Source: Saccoglossus kowalevskii (lineage: Eukaryota > Hemichordata > Enteropneusta > Harrimaniidae). From it: DNA of 11,087 nucleotides. A program made the translations under genes and the position numbers. This document shows, one piece after another, positions 9,742-11,087 of the stretch. The number at the start of each line of letters is the position of its first letter. The stretch's first letter is position 1. The notes below the pieces were generated by a model that saw only the letters and a list, made by a program, of their open reading frames with translations, made no database searches and had not been told where the DNA came from. The stretch covers positions 1-11,087 of the forward strand of contig NW_003124404.1 of the NCBI RefSeq assembly GCF_000003605.2, read 5' to 3'.

Positions 9742-9931
9742 CTGAAATTAGTATTTTTATCCAGACGCGGGGTAACATAGATACTGTGAAAACAACTGGA
9801 TGGCACGTTTTTTCCAATTATTTTATTCAATATTAAAGATATCGCAGACGGACCTCATTATATGGCATAAACTACTGATTTGTGACTGAATTTTGAAAGT
9901 GACAAATTAAAAATGCTAAAACAACTATACA

Positions 9932-10165
9932 ACACATATCACCAGTTTGTATTTTGCCGCGTATGATGAGTTTAATTAAAGCATAAGACCTGTATATTTT
10001 GTCTCCGTGGAGTTTAATTAAGTCACGCGTAACATTGGACCCATATCGTATTTTTGTCGTGTTTGGATAGTTTAATTAAATCGTAATATTTCGTCTGTGG
10101 GGAGCTTAATTAAGTTAATTTGTTTTGTCATGTGTCACACTGGACCTATATCATACACGACGTAA
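9932..10165 (+). repeat. ~100-bp minisatellite carrying paired TTAATTAA palindromes
   Basis: About 2.3 units of roughly 92-105 bp. In order, each unit holds a CATATC...GTATTTTTGTCG-type block, AGTTTAATTAAA, a TATTTxGTCT(C)xGTGGxGAG block, AG(T/C)TTAATTAAGT, and an ACAxTGGACC(C/T)ATATC block. The perfect palindrome TTAATTAA occurs at 9972-9979, 10014-10021, 10072-10079 and 10106-10113. The spacing alternates 42, 58 and 34 bp. Downstream, AGTTTACTATAAATCACGTG (10194-10213) may be a further eroded half-unit. It lies inside the inferred intron, near its 5' end. Confidence 0.7.
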
Positions 10166-10229
10166 TTTGTATATGCATCTGTGATGTGTAAAAGTTTACT
10201 ATAAATCACGTGTCCTTGTTTTCATCACT

Positions 10230-10258
10230 GGAGTTACATTAGCGTGTATGTTAACTCC
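10230..10258. repeat. Near-perfect short hairpin in the intron
   Basis: GGAGTTACAT (10230-10239) pairs with ATGTTAACTCC (10248-10258), ten pairs with one bulged base, around an 8-nt loop (TAGCGTGT). It is compact enough to fold in RNA on either strand, but it is shorter than a typical animal microRNA precursor arm. It sits just downstream of the minisatellite. Confidence 0.45.
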
Positions 10259-10445
10259 AATTATCTGTCTAGATATTATGTGACTTCTATGACACCTTAC
10301 TCGATGGTTAGACCTACACCTCGCAGTTAGCTGGACAATAGGATAATTGAACAAACTAATGGATAATCCCATATTAATAGTGGTGAAATAAATTTTGTTT
10401 CAGAGAAATATATGGATTGTACAAAATTGTCAACAGAATACATAC

Positions 10446-10581
10446 GTTCAGAAATTTCCTGTTCTACAAGAGATAATGCATAATAATTATGGGAATATTT
10501 CTTGATTTCCGGAACTCTTTCAAGCAAGTCATCCATGGTAAAGATTCGAAGCGATGTTTTCTTAAAATGTGCGACAATGGA
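10446..10581 (-). CDS. Penultimate coding exon of a putative O-fucosyltransferase-like glycosyltransferase (partial gene)
   Basis: Read on the minus strand, a pyrimidine-rich acceptor (TTTTTTTACAG, AG at 10583-10582) opens a 136-nt exon of 45 codons plus one base. It ends at the donor GTATGT (10445-10440), so the intron is phase 1. The peptide is hydrophilic and protein-like: it starts S-I-V-A-H-F-K-K, has an acidic M-D-D-L-L-E-R-V-P-E-I stretch at residues 16-26, and ends A-L-S-L-V-E-Q-E-I-S-E. The frame stays open past the donor to a stop at 10329-10327, but no nearby poly(A) signal follows, so splicing is more likely than read-through. The spare C joins the GT of the exon at 8322-8171 to make an Arg codon. 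In O-FucT-fold enzymes a V/E-Q-x-I helix lies just before the last donor-binding motif; assigning this family is inference from that pattern. Upstream exons are outside the window. An isolated pseudogene fragment cannot be excluded. Confidence 0.7.
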
Positions 10582-11087
10582 CTGTAAAAAAACACACCAT
10601 ATACTGTTTATATAGACTTTCTGGGTCGTTACCTTAAATAATCTCTTTCGTGACAAATATACTATATATACAAGCCAACAATTTGTATTTCTAAACGCAT
10701 GGGAAATCTACTCAACATGCGCTAACCACCATGTATCAACTAAGTACGAACTAGTATGAACAAAATGTCGGATTTAATGATGTAACCGGACAAAAAAAAA
10801 ATAACAACGCAAAACGAAACCGATGTATGATTTATTTATATGAGTATCAATCATCGTAGACATGCCTACTAAGTTTAAGTTGTACATTCATTAGACAACA
10901 TGGTATTTACATCACATCCTGTTCGCTATGTGTTCCATGCTACGTATACAACATGGATTGCAAGCAGCGAGACTTCGGTGATTAATAAGCAAAAATTCAT
11001 ACTTAACCTTCATTTGAACTTTCTATTTGAACTTTCTATTGTGGATATTCTTTTATGATACTTATTTGTAGATTCATTGTATGCGAA
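10582..11087 (-). other. Upstream intron sequence of the minus-strand gene, to the window edge
   Basis: The acceptor at 10583-10582 requires an upstream exon, yet no open stretch with a phase-0 donor is found out to 11087. The only donor-like word, AAG followed by GTTAAG near 11008, has a stop five codons before it in the required frame. The preceding exon therefore probably lies beyond the window. Apart from the 13-bp duplication and a ten-base poly(A) run near 10792-10801, nothing was seen. Confidence 0.5.
11012..11037 (+). repeat. Perfect 13-bp tandem duplication
   Basis: ATTTGAACTTTCT occurs twice head to tail (11012-11024 and 11025-11037), followed by ATT of a third start. Perfect identity suggests a recent slippage event. 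Confidence 0.75.

Larger units (their letters stand above)
8323..10445 (-). other. Phase-1 intron of the minus-strand gene
   Basis: This is the 2123-base interval between donor GTATGT (10445) and acceptor TTTTCAG (8323). It is inferred from matching reading phase, not from transcript data. It carries a ~100-bp minisatellite at its 5' end, a 29-nt hairpin, a possible alternative last exon, and a G+C-richer patch near 9.1-9.35 kb. The part near the acceptor (about 8.33-8.83 kb) is markedly T-rich on the plus strand, so A-rich in the transcript. Another small exon of length divisible by three could be hidden inside, but none with both good borders was found. Confidence 0.6.

Noticed and set aside
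10327-10445. Read-through extension of the 10446-10581 exon to the stop at 10327
   Set aside because: The consensus-like donor GTATGT and the phase-matched downstream exon argue for splicing, and no poly(A) signal follows the read-through stop.
1-11087. tRNA genes, CRISPR arrays, phage or bacterial operons, retroviral coding regions
   Set aside because: No B-box-like GGTTCGAATCC arms, no regularly spaced short repeats, no ribosome-binding-site-led gene series, and no reverse transcriptase or integrase motifs were found on either strand by eye.

Overview
This window reads as animal genomic DNA: about one third G+C by eye, full of stop codons on both strands, with no operons, Shine-Dalgarno sites, CRISPR array, rRNA or tRNA. 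The only convincing gene is split by an intron of about 2.1 kb with GT-AG borders. The texture (AT-rich, long introns, degraded short inverted-repeat elements, loose minisatellites) fits a marine invertebrate such as a mollusc, but the species cannot be fixed from this sequence.

Right-hand part (about 8.1-10.6 kb), minus strand: the 3' end of a protein-coding gene. A penultimate coding exon (10581 down to 10446) and a terminal coding exon (8322 down to 8171) have good splice sites and matching phase: the last base of the first, C, plus the first two bases of the second, GT, make one Arg codon. An AATAAA poly(A) signal lies 47 bases past the stop. The joined 95-residue C-terminus carries a V-E-Q-E-I stretch followed by F-I-S-S-R-T-S-N-W-S and a downstream Arg. 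This resembles the C-terminal donor-binding region of O-fucosyltransferase-fold glycosyltransferases. Coding status is fairly secure; the family is a tentative reading. Upstream exons must lie beyond the right edge.

The intron of that gene holds a loose ~100-bp minisatellite with four TTAATTAA palindromes (9932-10165), a nearly perfect short hairpin (10230-10258), a possible small alternative last exon ending in overlapping AATAAA signals (9688-9741), and a G+C-richer patch with an unexplained open stretch and a consensus 5' splice site (9105-9244).

Left and middle parts (1-8100): no gene that can be defended. They contain a ~650-bp fold-back element with arms of about 110-120 bp (2281-2934), a ~144-bp degenerate tandem repeat (6035-6390), a 115-bp element with terminal inverted repeats flanked by TA (7936-8050), small hairpins and scattered perfect matches to animal transcription-factor sites (CRE, Grainyhead, YY1, EGR). 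The longer open frames here are about what chance gives at this base composition. No previously undescribed multi-gene system is visible.
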